The position numbers were made by a program, and so were the translations under genes. A DNA stretch of 64,000 bases from Roseivirga ehrenbergii (GTDB lineage: Bacteria > Bacteroidota > Bacteroidia > Cytophagales > Cyclobacteriaceae), in the NCBI RefSeq assembly GCF_001593005.1, contig NZ_LQZQ01000023.1:186001-250000 (forward strand). The letters are read 5' to 3'. Numbering within the stretch: position 1 is the stretch's first letter; the number at the start of each line of letters is the position of its first letter. Positions 47,301 through 57,440 of the stretch are shown here, in pieces. A model generated the notes under the pieces. It ran no database searches. It saw only the letters and a program-made list of their open reading frames with translations, and was not told the origin of the DNA.

Positions 47301-47671
47301 GCCTCACGACATTTCTGGTTGTATTCTTCAACCGAAATCTTTTTGCCGATGTCTTCCTTGGTAATGCCCAATTCCTTTTCTACCTGAAGTTCAACAGGAA
47401 GACCGTGGGTGTCCCAACCGCCTTTTCTTTTTACCTGAAAGCCTTTTTGCGTTTTGTAACGGCAGAAAATATCCTTTACGGTTCTGGCCATTACGTGGTG
47501 AATACCTGGGGTTCCGTTAGCAGATGGCGGTCCCTCGTAAAAGGTAAAAGATGGTTTCCCTTCTCTGGTGTTTACTGACTTTTCGAATATGCCATTCTCT
47601 TTCCAGAACTGGAGCATTTGCTCTCCTATTTGGGCATAATTCGGGTTTTTGTATTCGTTGTACTTTTTCAC
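44366..47671 (-). CDS. ileS: Isoleucyl-tRNA synthetase
   Basis: IleS charges tRNA-Ile. The 1101 residues carry the class I signature in the form GIHHVM (about residue 56) and KMSKR (NGNKMSKRLGN, about residue 647). Between them lie an editing domain (TTPWTLPANNGLAVG) and, C-terminally, the anticodon-binding domain WYVRLNRKRFWKG. The length and sequence fit the longer IleS2-like type common in Bacteroidota. The start is GTG at 47671 (KKYNEYKNPNYAQIG), with no better ATG. lspA follows with a one-base overlap. Confidence 0.97.
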   Translation of the reverse strand: MKKYNEYKNPNYAQIGEQMLQFWKENGIFEKSVNTREGKPSFTFYEGPPSANGTPGIHHVMARTVKDIFCRYKTQKGFQVKRKGGWDTHGLPVELQVEKELGITKEDIGKKISVEEYNQKCREAVMKFKDEWDDLTEKMGYWVDLDNPYITFETDYIETLWSLLKRLYDKDLLYKGYTIQPYSPAAGTGLSSHELNQPGTYQDVKDTSMTAMFKVEGTENDFFLAWTTTPWTLPANNGLAVGAGIEYVKVKTFNQYTFEPINVILAKDRLSSYFNEKAKDIKLEDYKAGDKLIPFEVLESFKGRDLAGKSYEQLMPYIPLEKPGCTVVVGDFVTTEDGTGIVHISKTFGADDYRVSVMNDMPGVFVKDEEGKNVPIVDKQGKYVKEITDFAGMYVKNEYYSDEERPEKSLDVLISIKLKEENRAFKVEKYEHSYPHCWRTDKPILYYPLDSWFIKTTAYKEQLVALNKTINWKPASTGEGRFGNWLENLVDWNLSRSRYWGTPLPIWVSEDKKEQKCIGSLAELKAEVEKSIAAGFMTESIGEDFDLHRPYVDDVYLVSETGQKMTREADLIDVWFDSGAMPYAQWHYPFENKEIFESNFPADFIAEGVDQTRGWFFTLHALAVMLEDKVAFKNVIANGLVLDKNGNKMSKRLGNAINPFETISNFGPDATRWYMISNANPWDNLKFNIEGVGEVQRRFFGTLQNTYAFFALYANLDGFTFEDAEIPLNERPESDRWILSRLNSLIKEVDQAYNDYEPTRASRAIMDFVTDEVSNWYVRLNRKRFWKGDYDQGKKAAYQTLYTCLVSVAKLAAPVAPFYMDRLYQDLNAVSGKENFESVHLSDFPVANDAFINKDLEAQMILAQTISSLTHSIRKKEKIKVRQPLTKVMVPVLDEKTKQYIEAVQDLIMTEVNVKAVEYIDDASGILVKKVKPNFRTLGKKFGPQMKLVAAAIGQWTKTEIAEIEKNGSINISLEGEPASLLLEDVEISSEDIPGWSVASEGKVTVALDISITDELRAEGIARDFVNRIQNLRKDMGLDVQDKINIQVAKNEALINEALTANATYVCEETQALSLTIVESLSESQSVEIDEWMLEVKIAVG

Positions 47672-47710
47672 TTTTACTCCTTGTTTTATGGGCTAAGCCG
47701 AAAATGGCTT

Positions 47711-50152
47711 TTAGGAATCTTTATTGTCTTTGTCTGTTGAACCAACAAACGGGTCGTTACTCTTAATCAAAAGGTTTTGAGTATCAATTTCTTCGTCTTC
47801 GTCTTCGATATAAAACTCATAATGCTCAATAAGTGGATGAAAGTTCAAATCACGTTTTCCACTATCGAAAACCATCAATAAGGCTGGCAAAACGGTAAGG
47901 TTGGTTACCATAGCAAACAACAGGGTTAACGAAGTAAGTAAACCCAAGGCTACGGTTCCACCGAAATCGGAGAACACGAAAATCACAAAACCGAAGAACA
48001 ACACGATAGACGTATATAGCATACTCGATCCTGTTTCTTTTATACTGTTACTGATGGCGATAGGCACAAAGAACTTATTCGCAAACAATTCTTGGCGGTA
48101 CTTGGCCAAGAAGTGAATTGAGTCATCTACAGAAATACCAAAGGCAATACTGAAAATTAAGGCCGTACTTGGTTTTAATGGTATTCCGAAAAAGCCCATG
48201 ATTCCTGCGGTTAAAATCAGTGGAATTAAGTTCGGCACCATAGAAATGATAATCATTCTGAAGTTTGCAAAGAGAATGGCCATGATCACCGCAATAATTG
48301 CGAAAGCCAATAACAGCGACATTTGAAGGTTTTCGATTAAGAATTTATTTCCCTTTACAAACAGCAAGGTAGAACCCGTAACACTGGTATGCACGTCTTC
48401 ATCTTCACCAAATACTTCGTTAATTCTTGGCTCCACTACCTGGGTAATAAGTGAGTCCATTTTAACAGAGCCTAAATCCCAAGTTTTTAAAGAAACCCTT
48501 AACACTTGGCCTGTAGTATCTACAAAACTGTTTAGCAATCCATCTTCATCCTTTTGATTGCTTAAATAATTCAGGATCGCATTCCTATCACTTGGGCTCG
48601 GAAGACTATATCGGTTTGAATCACCATTATAATAAGCTTGGCGAATGGCCTTGGCAAAACTGACAATTGAAATAGGTTGTGAAACAAAGTCGATAGAATC
48701 GAGGCCGATTTCCAAACGTTCCACTTTTCTCAAGTTTCTAGCATTTAGTGACGACCTTGGTTTTCCGAAATCAACAATAATTTCAAGCGGCATTACTCCG
48801 TTAAAGTTCTCTTCAAAAAAGTAAAGATCCTGCTTAAGTGTTGATTCTTCTGGAATATCATCGACCATATAGGCCACCGAATAGAGTTTAGAGACTCCAT
48901 AAAGCGAAACACCAACCACCACAAAAGTGATTATGAAAACACGGTAACGGTGTCTGTGCACTAGCAAATCAAGCAAGGTGAGCGCTCGCCCAGTCATCTT
49001 AAAGTCTAGGTGTTTCAACTGAGCTGGTTTTGGCGCGGGCAGGTAAGAGAAAATACCAGGAATAAGCACCATACTTACCACGAAAGTGGCTAAAATGTTA
49101 ATACCAGCTACTAAACCGAATTCCTTTAAGAGGGTAATATCCGTAGTAACCAAAACCAAGAAACCAATGGCAGTAGTGAAGTTGGTGATGAAGGTTACCA
49201 AGCCAATTTTTCTGATCATCAGGCTAAGCGCCTTCATTTTATTACCATGTTTGGCAAAATCCTGATGGTACTTATTCAGCAAGTAAATTGAATTGGGAAT
49301 CCCGATTACAATGATGATTGACGGTATTAAGCCTGTGAGTACATTGATATTATACTGAAGAATTCCGAGGGTTCCCATTACCCAAGTCACCACTACTCCA
49401 ATTACTATAAGCGGAAAAACCACAGCCGTCCACGACCTAAAGAAGAGGAAGAGGATAAGGGCTGTAATGGCAATAGAAAGCACAATGAATAATTTGAGCT
49501 CTTTGGCCGTCATTTCTTGCATGATGGTTCGAACGAACGGCATTCCCGAATAATGAAGCTCAATGCCTGTATCGGCAGAAAATGCTTTTCCAATGCCTTG
49601 AATTTCACCAACTACATCATTCCTAAGTTTAGAATTAAGCACTTCCCGGTCCATCGTAATCAGAATCAGCGTAGCACCATTCTTAACATTCATCAACTGA
49701 CCGCTATAGAACTTTAAGTTCAAAGCCGCTGCCATTATGGAGTCTAGTTCGGCCTGAGAGGTGGGACTTTGCTTAATTAAAGGGGTAAGCTCAAAACTGC
49801 GGCTGTCTTGATTTTTGGTGATATTCTGAAGTGTGGCCAGTGAAATTACGTTAGTGATACCTTCCACACTTCGTAATTTTTTATTCAGCGCCTCATACTT
49901 GAGGAAGTTATCAAGCTCATACAGACTGCTATCTTTCACACCCAACACCAAGATGTTTCCATCTTCCCCAAAATTCTTTTTAAAGTCTTGGAAGTACTTA
50001 TAGTTTTCGTCTGTTTCTGGAACGGCCGTATTAAAGTTAAATGCCATTTTTACATCACGCGCCATATAGCCCATGAACACCGTAAAAAGGAGCAATAGAA
50101 TCATCAGGGCGAGCCTGTATTTCAGTACGATATGAGGAAGTTTAGACCACAT
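47711..50152 (-). CDS. MMPL/RND-superfamily membrane exporter
   Basis: A protein of about 813 residues with twelve predicted membrane spans in two repeated halves and two large periplasmic loops, the RND/MMPL layout. Conserved sterol-sensing-like segments include TTAIGFLVLVTTDITLLKEFG and ALIFSIAFGISVDDSIHFLA, the latter with paired aspartates suited to proton coupling. The tail is acidic (IEDEDEEIDTQ). The substrate is unknown; related Bacteroidota proteins are annotated as predicted lipid or hopanoid exporters. The ATG at 50152 is preferred over a TTG three codons upstream at 50161. It lies 39 bases upstream of ileS in the same direction. Confidence 0.88.
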   Translation of the reverse strand: MWSKLPHIVLKYRLALMILLLLFTVFMGYMARDVKMAFNFNTAVPETDENYKYFQDFKKNFGEDGNILVLGVKDSSLYELDNFLKYEALNKKLRSVEGITNVISLATLQNITKNQDSRSFELTPLIKQSPTSQAELDSIMAAALNLKFYSGQLMNVKNGATLILITMDREVLNSKLRNDVVGEIQGIGKAFSADTGIELHYSGMPFVRTIMQEMTAKELKLFIVLSIAITALILFLFFRSWTAVVFPLIVIGVVVTWVMGTLGILQYNINVLTGLIPSIIIVIGIPNSIYLLNKYHQDFAKHGNKMKALSLMIRKIGLVTFITNFTTAIGFLVLVTTDITLLKEFGLVAGINILATFVVSMVLIPGIFSYLPAPKPAQLKHLDFKMTGRALTLLDLLVHRHRYRVFIITFVVVGVSLYGVSKLYSVAYMVDDIPEESTLKQDLYFFEENFNGVMPLEIIVDFGKPRSSLNARNLRKVERLEIGLDSIDFVSQPISIVSFAKAIRQAYYNGDSNRYSLPSPSDRNAILNYLSNQKDEDGLLNSFVDTTGQVLRVSLKTWDLGSVKMDSLITQVVEPRINEVFGEDEDVHTSVTGSTLLFVKGNKFLIENLQMSLLLAFAIIAVIMAILFANFRMIIISMVPNLIPLILTAGIMGFFGIPLKPSTALIFSIAFGISVDDSIHFLAKYRQELFANKFFVPIAISNSIKETGSSMLYTSIVLFFGFVIFVFSDFGGTVALGLLTSLTLLFAMVTNLTVLPALLMVFDSGKRDLNFHPLIEHYEFYIEDEDEEIDTQNLLIKSNDPFVGSTDKDNKDS

Positions 50153-50241
50153 TTTTTTCAAAGATCACAAAGGTAATAGAAATCCCTTCTCAGTAAATTG
50201 ATTCTCACCATTTTATCCTATAAATAGAAAGGTTAATTGGG

Positions 50242-51558
50242 CTATCGGCCCGGTAGGGAAATACCCATAATTTTTCGGTACAAATTCAAAGCGTTAGAAT
50301 CGGTCATTCCTGCAACATAATCGAGCACAGACCTTAGGGCAATGTAAGCAGAATCCGCCTGCTTCACTTCCGTTTGAGTTTCAGAGGGCAATAACCTAAA
50401 GTAGGTTTTATCCTTTGCAGAAAGGTTCTTTTTAAAACCTGCTAAAGTTGCAGGAACTAAGGTTTCCAACAAACCATTCAATACGCGATATCCAGCAGCC
50501 TCGGTTTCTACTACATCTCGACTACGGTAAATTTTCTCTACTGAAACACTAATAATCTCGGCCATAGCCGCTTTCGAAGGAATTTCATCTGCCAAAGAAA
50601 TATCGAATTCAGAAGTCAGTAGTTTCTCTTCATGCTTCATAAATAAATCTACGCACTCTCCAATTAGCTGATTAATGGCCAAAGCACGAAGCACTCCAAT
50701 TCGTTCCTTTAAGCTATGAATGGCCTCTAACTTTTCGGGCTGAAACTTATCGCCAATCACATTGGCAAGCAATTCGACCGTTTGCTCATAAGTGACCAAG
50801 CCTAAATTACAGCCATCTTCTAAATCTATAATATGGTAGCAAATGTCATCGGCAGCCTCCACCAAAAAGGCCAGCGGATGGCGACAGTACTGATCAGTTC
50901 CTAAAACCTCAAGACCAAGTTCTTTTCCTAATTCCTGAAAAACGGTTATTTCTGTATCGTAAAAGCCAAATTTCTTCTGGCTTCTTCTGGCCTTGTCTTG
51001 TTCTTTAACCAAAGCAGGACGAGGGTATTTTGTAAAAGCAGCTAAAGTAGCCGAAGATAATTTCAAGCCCTGATAACCCGGCCGGTTCAGAAGTCTAAAC
51101 CCTTGCGCATTTCCTTCAAAATTGATCAAGTCGGCCCATTCGGCTTCGGTTACTTCAGGCTTTAATTCTGCTTCTGCATTCTTAAAATAATCCGAAATGG
51201 AAGATTCACCCGAGTGCCCAAAAGGTGGGTTTCCAATGTCGTGCGCCAAAGAAGCAGCCGCTACTATGGCGCCAAAATCATGTGCACTTATTTTATTCTG
51301 AAGAAAATCATACTTCTCTATCAGCCTACTGCCTACCAACCTTCCTAAAGATCGGCCCACGCTAGACACTTCCAAGCTGTGCGTCAATCGGGTGTGGACA
51401 AAATCCTGCTCGGGCAAGGGGTGTACCTGCGTTTTATCCTGCAGTTTACGGAACGGATGAGAAAAGATAATCCGATCAAAATCACGATCGAAAACCGTTC
51501 TCGTCTGGTTTTGCTGAACATCAGGAGTATCTAAAGAAAGAAGTTGTAACCAATTCAT
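50242..51558 (-). CDS. dgt: Dgt-family dNTP triphosphohydrolase
   Basis: A 438-residue HD-domain enzyme that removes triphosphate from deoxynucleotides, controlling dNTP pools. The metal-binding HD motif parts are visible: RLTHSLEVSSVGR (His) and LAHDIGNPPFGHSGE (HD pair and a further His), with DDICYHIIDLED giving the last Asp. The N-terminus NQTRTVFDRDFDRIIFSHPFR is typical. A longer frame begins with TTG at 51636, but the extra 26 residues are hydrophobic and unlike the family, so the ATG at 51558 (MNWLQLLSLD) is taken as the start. It is divergent from glpK across 200 bases. Confidence 0.92.
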   Translation of the reverse strand: MNWLQLLSLDTPDVQQNQTRTVFDRDFDRIIFSHPFRKLQDKTQVHPLPEQDFVHTRLTHSLEVSSVGRSLGRLVGSRLIEKYDFLQNKISAHDFGAIVAAASLAHDIGNPPFGHSGESSISDYFKNAEAELKPEVTEAEWADLINFEGNAQGFRLLNRPGYQGLKLSSATLAAFTKYPRPALVKEQDKARRSQKKFGFYDTEITVFQELGKELGLEVLGTDQYCRHPLAFLVEAADDICYHIIDLEDGCNLGLVTYEQTVELLANVIGDKFQPEKLEAIHSLKERIGVLRALAINQLIGECVDLFMKHEEKLLTSEFDISLADEIPSKAAMAEIISVSVEKIYRSRDVVETEAAGYRVLNGLLETLVPATLAGFKKNLSAKDKTYFRLLPSETQTEVKQADSAYIALRSVLDYVAGMTDSNALNLYRKIMGISLPGR

Positions 51559-51713
51559 CGCGGTAAAGCTAAGTATTGAGCCTTTAACAGGAAAGGTAAA
51601 AAAGACTTGAGTTAAATATACAGTCAGAAGCAGCAATAAAAGTTCATTCTCTTCAAATAATAGAATTGGTTTTGCGCTCTAGGCTTTCCGCTTAATAGTC
51701 GCTAATATTATAG

Positions 51714-53249
<1,536 letters not shown>

Positions 53250-53253
53250 AACT

Positions 53254-54900
53254 ATGAACGTCCTCTCTTCCACCAACAGAAAAGCATTAACAGATACTGC
53301 AAAAACGCAGCACTATGATCTATTGATCATTGGTGGAGGCATTACGGGGGCAGGTATTGCGCTCGATGCAGCTTCGAGAGGACTTAAAACCGTGTTGGTT
53401 GAAAAGAACGATTTCGCCTCAGGCACCAGCAGTAAATCCACCAAACTGATTCATGGCGGCTTGCGCTATCTCAAGCAATTTGAAATTGCGCTGGTCCGCG
53501 AAGTGGGCAGAGAACGCGCCACCTTGCACAAGCTCATTCCCAACTTGGTGACTTCAGAAAAAATGCTGCTCCCCCTCATTAAGGATGGCACTTTCGGAAA
53601 ACTCATGACCAGCATTGGTTTGATGGTCTACGATGTTTTGGCAGGCGTAGAAAAAGTGGATCAACGCAAAATGTTGGACATTGAAGAGACTTTGGAAAAG
53701 GAGCCCCTCTTAAGTGAAGAGAATGTCGAAGGCGGTGGCATTTATGCGGAATACCGAACGGACGATGCCCGCTTGACCATTGAAATTATTAAAACCGCCT
53801 CCAAATTTGGAGCCCATTGTCTTAATTATGTGCAGGCCGATGAATTCATTTATAAGGAAGGAAAAGTAGCCGGAGTTTTTGCTACGGACTTTATCTCAGG
53901 TGAAAAAATGGAGATCAAGGCCAAATCCACCATTAGTGCGGCTGGCCCTTGGGTAGATGAGCTGAGAACGAAAAACCATTCTTTGACCAGCAAACACCTC
54001 CACCTCACCAAAGGCGTACACATTGTCTTGCCCCACAATAAATTCCCGCTCAAGCAGGCCATTTATTTCGATTTCCCTGACAAGCGAATGGTGTTTGCCA
54101 TTCCACGAGGAAAAATCACTTATATAGGCACTACCGACACCGATTACGCTGGCGACAAGGATAAAATTCTGACGACCAAAGCCGATGTAGAATACTTAAT
54201 CAAGGGCACTAATCATGCATTTCCAAAGCTGAACCTGAAAGCCAAAGATGTAGAATCAAGCTGGGCTGGAGTAAGGCCACTGATACATGAAGACGGAAAG
54301 TCTGCTTCAGAAATTTCGCGTAAAGATGAAATTTTCGAATCGGAAACTGGACTGATTTCTATTGCTGGGGGCAAACTCACGGGCTATAGAAAAATGGCCG
54401 AAAAAGTGGTCGATCGCTTGTATGATCGCCTTCACAAAGAAGAAGGCATGCCCATTGTGGAAACCAAAACCACCCATATTGATTTAGATAATGGTGCTTT
54501 TAAAAATGCCAAAGCAGTAAAGAAATACAGAAAATCTACTCGCGAACAATTAGAGGTCATTGGCCTCGAAAAATACTATGCGGGCTATTTGGTGAGCAAT
54601 TACGGAAAAGTAACAGACGAAATTATTGAAGGCATGAATGCCTTTGACAACAAAGCACTCCATCTTAAATTGATTCGTTCAGAATTGAGGTATTGCCTAG
54701 AAAATGAAATGGTCTTTTCAATTCAAGATTTCTATATCCGCAGAACGGGCCGTTTGTATTTCGATATTCACAGCATCAAGCCTACGCTGGAGGTTATCCT
54801 TAAAGATTTCCAAAATCACTTTGACTGGTCTGCGGAAAAAACGCTTTCAGAAAAAGAAGCCATGGAAAAAGCCATTGAAGAGGTTTCTATCTTTGGCTAG
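53254..54900 (+). CDS. glpD: Glycerol-3-phosphate dehydrogenase (FAD)
   Basis: GlpD oxidises glycerol 3-phosphate to dihydroxyacetone phosphate at the inner membrane and passes electrons to quinone. The 548 residues have the FAD-binding GxGxxG region YDLLIIGGGITGAGIALDAA (21-40), the signature STKLIHGGLRYL (about 65-76), and the later IAGGKLTGYRKMAEK (about 370). The C-terminal helical domain is complete. The gene ends 4 bases before the stop of a convergent lipoprotein gene, with no hairpin between them. Confidence 0.97.
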   Translation: MNVLSSTNRKALTDTAKTQHYDLLIIGGGITGAGIALDAASRGLKTVLVEKNDFASGTSSKSTKLIHGGLRYLKQFEIALVREVGRERATLHKLIPNLVTSEKMLLPLIKDGTFGKLMTSIGLMVYDVLAGVEKVDQRKMLDIEETLEKEPLLSEENVEGGGIYAEYRTDDARLTIEIIKTASKFGAHCLNYVQADEFIYKEGKVAGVFATDFISGEKMEIKAKSTISAAGPWVDELRTKNHSLTSKHLHLTKGVHIVLPHNKFPLKQAIYFDFPDKRMVFAIPRGKITYIGTTDTDYAGDKDKILTTKADVEYLIKGTNHAFPKLNLKAKDVESSWAGVRPLIHEDGKSASEISRKDEIFESETGLISIAGGKLTGYRKMAEKVVDRLYDRLHKEEGMPIVETKTTHIDLDNGAFKNAKAVKKYRKSTREQLEVIGLEKYYAGYLVSNYGKVTDEIIEGMNAFDNKALHLKLIRSELRYCLENEMVFSIQDFYIRRTGRLYFDIHSIKPTLEVILKDFQNHFDWSAEKTLSEKEAMEKAIEEVSIFG

Positions 54901-54904
54901 AAAA

Positions 54905-56068
54905 TCATTCTTCTACAATTTTTACTTTCAAAAAGGTCTGGTAGTCGCGCTCATCTTTATAAGTTCGTTTCAGCCAGAGAAAACCACTTTCTGTACCCTT
55001 GGGTAAAGCCTCATTAATATTAAAAACCCATTCTACTTTTCCTAAAAACTGCTTTTGATCAAAAAGTAGAAAATCAGTGGTCATATACTTTCTCACCGCT
55101 GCTTCTAGCTCAGGTGACTCATAATAATTAGGGATTTGCTGCAACTCTTTCATCACAGCATCCGGTATTCGTCCAATACTCAAGAGCAAGACTTTATCAC
55201 CCACAGAAAAAACGTTTGCATTCACTCTCAACTGCTCCGGGTCATCTTTGCTACCAAAGCTTACTGCACTATACTTAGGCAAAAACTCTTCTGGAATCCC
55301 AATTTTATTGATATACTCATTTTTCTCTGCATCAAAAATATAGAGATAACTATCGCTTTGATGGGTAAAAGCAAAGGTACTGCCCGACAATCGTGTGAAA
55401 GTCGGATAACCCCAATCCATGTACTCGCCAGCAGTACGGTAAATATTGTCAGGTTCCTTATGCATAACCGTAGTGTTTTCACCCGTCTCAAAATTCATTC
55501 GAAAAACCGCATCAACGGAATCCTGATATTCCTGACTGCTGCGCTTTCTATTGGTAAGGTCCAAAATCAGAGCCACCACTTCCGTTCCTCGTTGGGTTTC
55601 AAAAGCCTTTATCCGTTGGGGGGAATAATCAAGCCAAATACCTCCTCCAGGGTTTATTGGATTGTCATAACGCCCAAGTCTTTCACCTGCCTTGGAGAAG
55701 CGATAAAAATAGGGCCTGCCAAAAGCCACCAGCTCATCTTTACCATAGAAGCTCCAGCCATAACTAGAATTGCCCATATAATTTGGCCCTTCTATATGAG
55801 GGTTAAAAGATGAAAGAACCTCTCCGGCTTTGTCCATAACCAAGTAATCGCCTGATTGAGTATCCGCGAACAGAAGGTCTCCCGTACTACTTTGGTAGTC
55901 CAATAACTCTAAGACCGAAAGTCTATCAATCACCAAAGAGTCAACAATTTCAGCTTTAAAGCTTCCAATTTTACTTTGTGAATTCTCTTCTTTGCCATTG
56001 CAGGCCACCATTGTTATAAGGCAGCATGTAAGGAGAAGAAGTTGAAAGGCTTTTAAGTACTTAAGCAT
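54905..56068 (-). CDS. Beta-propeller lipoprotein, copy 2 of a tandem pair
   Basis: A 387-residue putative lipoprotein of unknown function. The signal peptide ends in the lipobox MVAC (Cys about 23). The mature part reads as repeated beta strands of a six-bladed propeller type, resembling DUF4221-like lipoproteins of Cytophagales, for example DYQSSTGDLLFADTQSGDYL and GWSFYGKDELVAFG. It is clearly paralogous to the gene directly upstream (56081-57265), sharing VDSVMVDRLS/VDSLVIDRLS, RMNFETGE and the C-terminal DERDYQTFLKVKIVE. The gap between the two is 12 bases, so they are co-transcribed. Confidence 0.75.
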   Translation of the reverse strand: MLKYLKAFQLLLLTCCLITMVACNGKEENSQSKIGSFKAEIVDSLVIDRLSVLELLDYQSSTGDLLFADTQSGDYLVMDKAGEVLSSFNPHIEGPNYMGNSSYGWSFYGKDELVAFGRPYFYRFSKAGERLGRYDNPINPGGGIWLDYSPQRIKAFETQRGTEVVALILDLTNRKRSSQEYQDSVDAVFRMNFETGENTTVMHKEPDNIYRTAGEYMDWGYPTFTRLSGSTFAFTHQSDSYLYIFDAEKNEYINKIGIPEEFLPKYSAVSFGSKDDPEQLRVNANVFSVGDKVLLLSIGRIPDAVMKELQQIPNYYESPELEAAVRKYMTTDFLLFDQKQFLGKVEWVFNINEALPKGTESGFLWLKRTYKDERDYQTFLKVKIVEE

Positions 56069-56080
56069 ACAAATCTTTGG

Positions 56081-57265
56081 TTAAGGTTTTTCTGAATTAG
56101 AGTCTTCTACAATTTTTACTTTCAAAAAGGTTTGGTAGTCGCGTTCATCGTTATATATGCGTTGAACCCAGAAATATCCATCGGGGCTACTGATTTTTTG
56201 ATAACCCACATTTCCAGCAGTCCATTTCACCTCGCCCAAATAGCGGTTTTCGTCAAAGAGTAAATGGTTATTCGTCATGTACTTTTTTACTGCATCCTTA
56301 TAATCCTGCGATTCAGACAGCATGTCTACCTTTTTATATATTTCTCTTATGATCGACTCTGGAACTTTCCCCATGACCGAAACCAGAATGTTATCACCAG
56401 TGGAGACCACATAAGAGTTAATTCTAAATATATCTGGCTCTCCTTTTTCTCCAAACTCTATAGTTTCATACTCAGGTTGAAAAGCTTTTGGTAGCGGTAT
56501 CGCGTTTACTAAGTTGTTATTCGCCACATCAAAAATGTAAAGCATGGAGTCAATGCTATAGACCTGAGCAAAGCGATCGTTTTTCATTTTTGTTACATAA
56601 GGAAAGCCGCGGTCTACAAATTTACCTAAAGTCCGATATACACTTTCATGCTGTTTTTCCATTACGGGAGTGGCCTCTCCCGTTTCAAAATTCATACGGT
56701 AAAGCATAACAGTCGAGTCTTGAAAGGCCTGAGAGTTATAAGGAGGCCCAGCAGGTTCAGTGATAAAGGCAAGCACTTCAGTGCTACCATTTATAGTATA
56801 ACTGTCCAACATAGTTGGGTCTCTATCTAACCACCAAATCGACCTTGCTTCTACAGGGTAGGGTATTTTGGCAAGCTTGTTTCCCTTTTTATCGAACTGA
56901 TATAAATAATAGTGGCTGTAACAAACCAATTCATCATTTCCGTAAAAACTCCAACCAAAATCATAGGAACCAACATAGGCTGGGCTTTCAACATGGGGAT
57001 TGAATGACAAAACCAAATCACCATTTTCGTTGACTATCAATACTTCATCGGTTTGTAGATCACCTACTAAAAACTCCTTCGTATCAACATTGTAGTCTAA
57101 TAGTTGAAGTGTTGAAAGTCGATCGACCATAACGGAATCGACTACTTGGGTAATGTAGGATTTGACATTATCATCAGAAACCTCTTTTGAAGTACCACAG
57201 GAGACCGTCAATAAAACCAGCAGAAGGAAACTAAAAATTGAGAATACCTGAGATCGGAGTTTCAT
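56081..57265 (-). CDS. Beta-propeller lipoprotein, copy 1 of a tandem pair
   Basis: A 394-residue putative lipoprotein; lipobox LTVSC (Cys about 23). The strand pattern matches the downstream copy throughout: DYNVDTKEFLVGDLQTDEVL, SFNPHVESPAYVGSYDFGWS, RMNFETGEATPVMEKQHESV, and the same ending DERDYQTFLKVKIVED. It is likely surface- or periplasm-facing and anchored in the outer membrane. No enzymatic motif is visible. Their adjacency and length suggest a tandem duplication. The promoter should lie in the 175-base gap shared with the divergent radical SAM gene. Confidence 0.75.
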   Translation of the reverse strand: MKLRSQVFSIFSFLLLVLLTVSCGTSKEVSDDNVKSYITQVVDSVMVDRLSTLQLLDYNVDTKEFLVGDLQTDEVLIVNENGDLVLSFNPHVESPAYVGSYDFGWSFYGNDELVCYSHYYLYQFDKKGNKLAKIPYPVEARSIWWLDRDPTMLDSYTINGSTEVLAFITEPAGPPYNSQAFQDSTVMLYRMNFETGEATPVMEKQHESVYRTLGKFVDRGFPYVTKMKNDRFAQVYSIDSMLYIFDVANNNLVNAIPLPKAFQPEYETIEFGEKGEPDIFRINSYVVSTGDNILVSVMGKVPESIIREIYKKVDMLSESQDYKDAVKKYMTNNHLLFDENRYLGEVKWTAGNVGYQKISSPDGYFWVQRIYNDERDYQTFLKVKIVEDSNSEKP

Positions 57266-57402
57266 TATAGCTTAAGTATAATTTTATGTTCTAAAATATA
57301 AATTAATAGCCCAGAAAACAAAAACCCCACAGCCGTGACGCTGGCCAAAACAATAGCACTTCAAAAGAAATACTCAATCTATTAGCTATAATATCTGGTT
57401 TA

Positions 57403-57439
57403 AATCTAGTATTTTTAGTAAAACTAAAAATACTAGATT
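57403..57439. promoter_or_regulatory. Perfect 17-bp inverted repeat at the radical SAM start codon
   Basis: AATCTAGTATTTTTAGT (57403-57419) is followed by three A residues and then its exact reverse complement (57423-57439), ending one base before the ATG at 57441. It could be an operator for a dimeric repressor, or an RNA hairpin that hides the ribosome site. There is no T run, so it is not an intrinsic terminator. No regulator gene is adjacent to it. Confidence 0.75.
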
Positions 57440-57440
57440 A

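Noticed and set aside
51559-51636. N-terminal extension of the dgt product from a TTG
   Set aside because: The extra residues are hydrophobic and not family-like; the ATG at 51558 fits.
55136-55813. A 225-codon open frame on the plus strand
   Set aside because: It lies wholly opposite the beta-propeller lipoprotein gene, lacks recognisable features, and the lipoprotein frame has a signal peptide and a paralogue.
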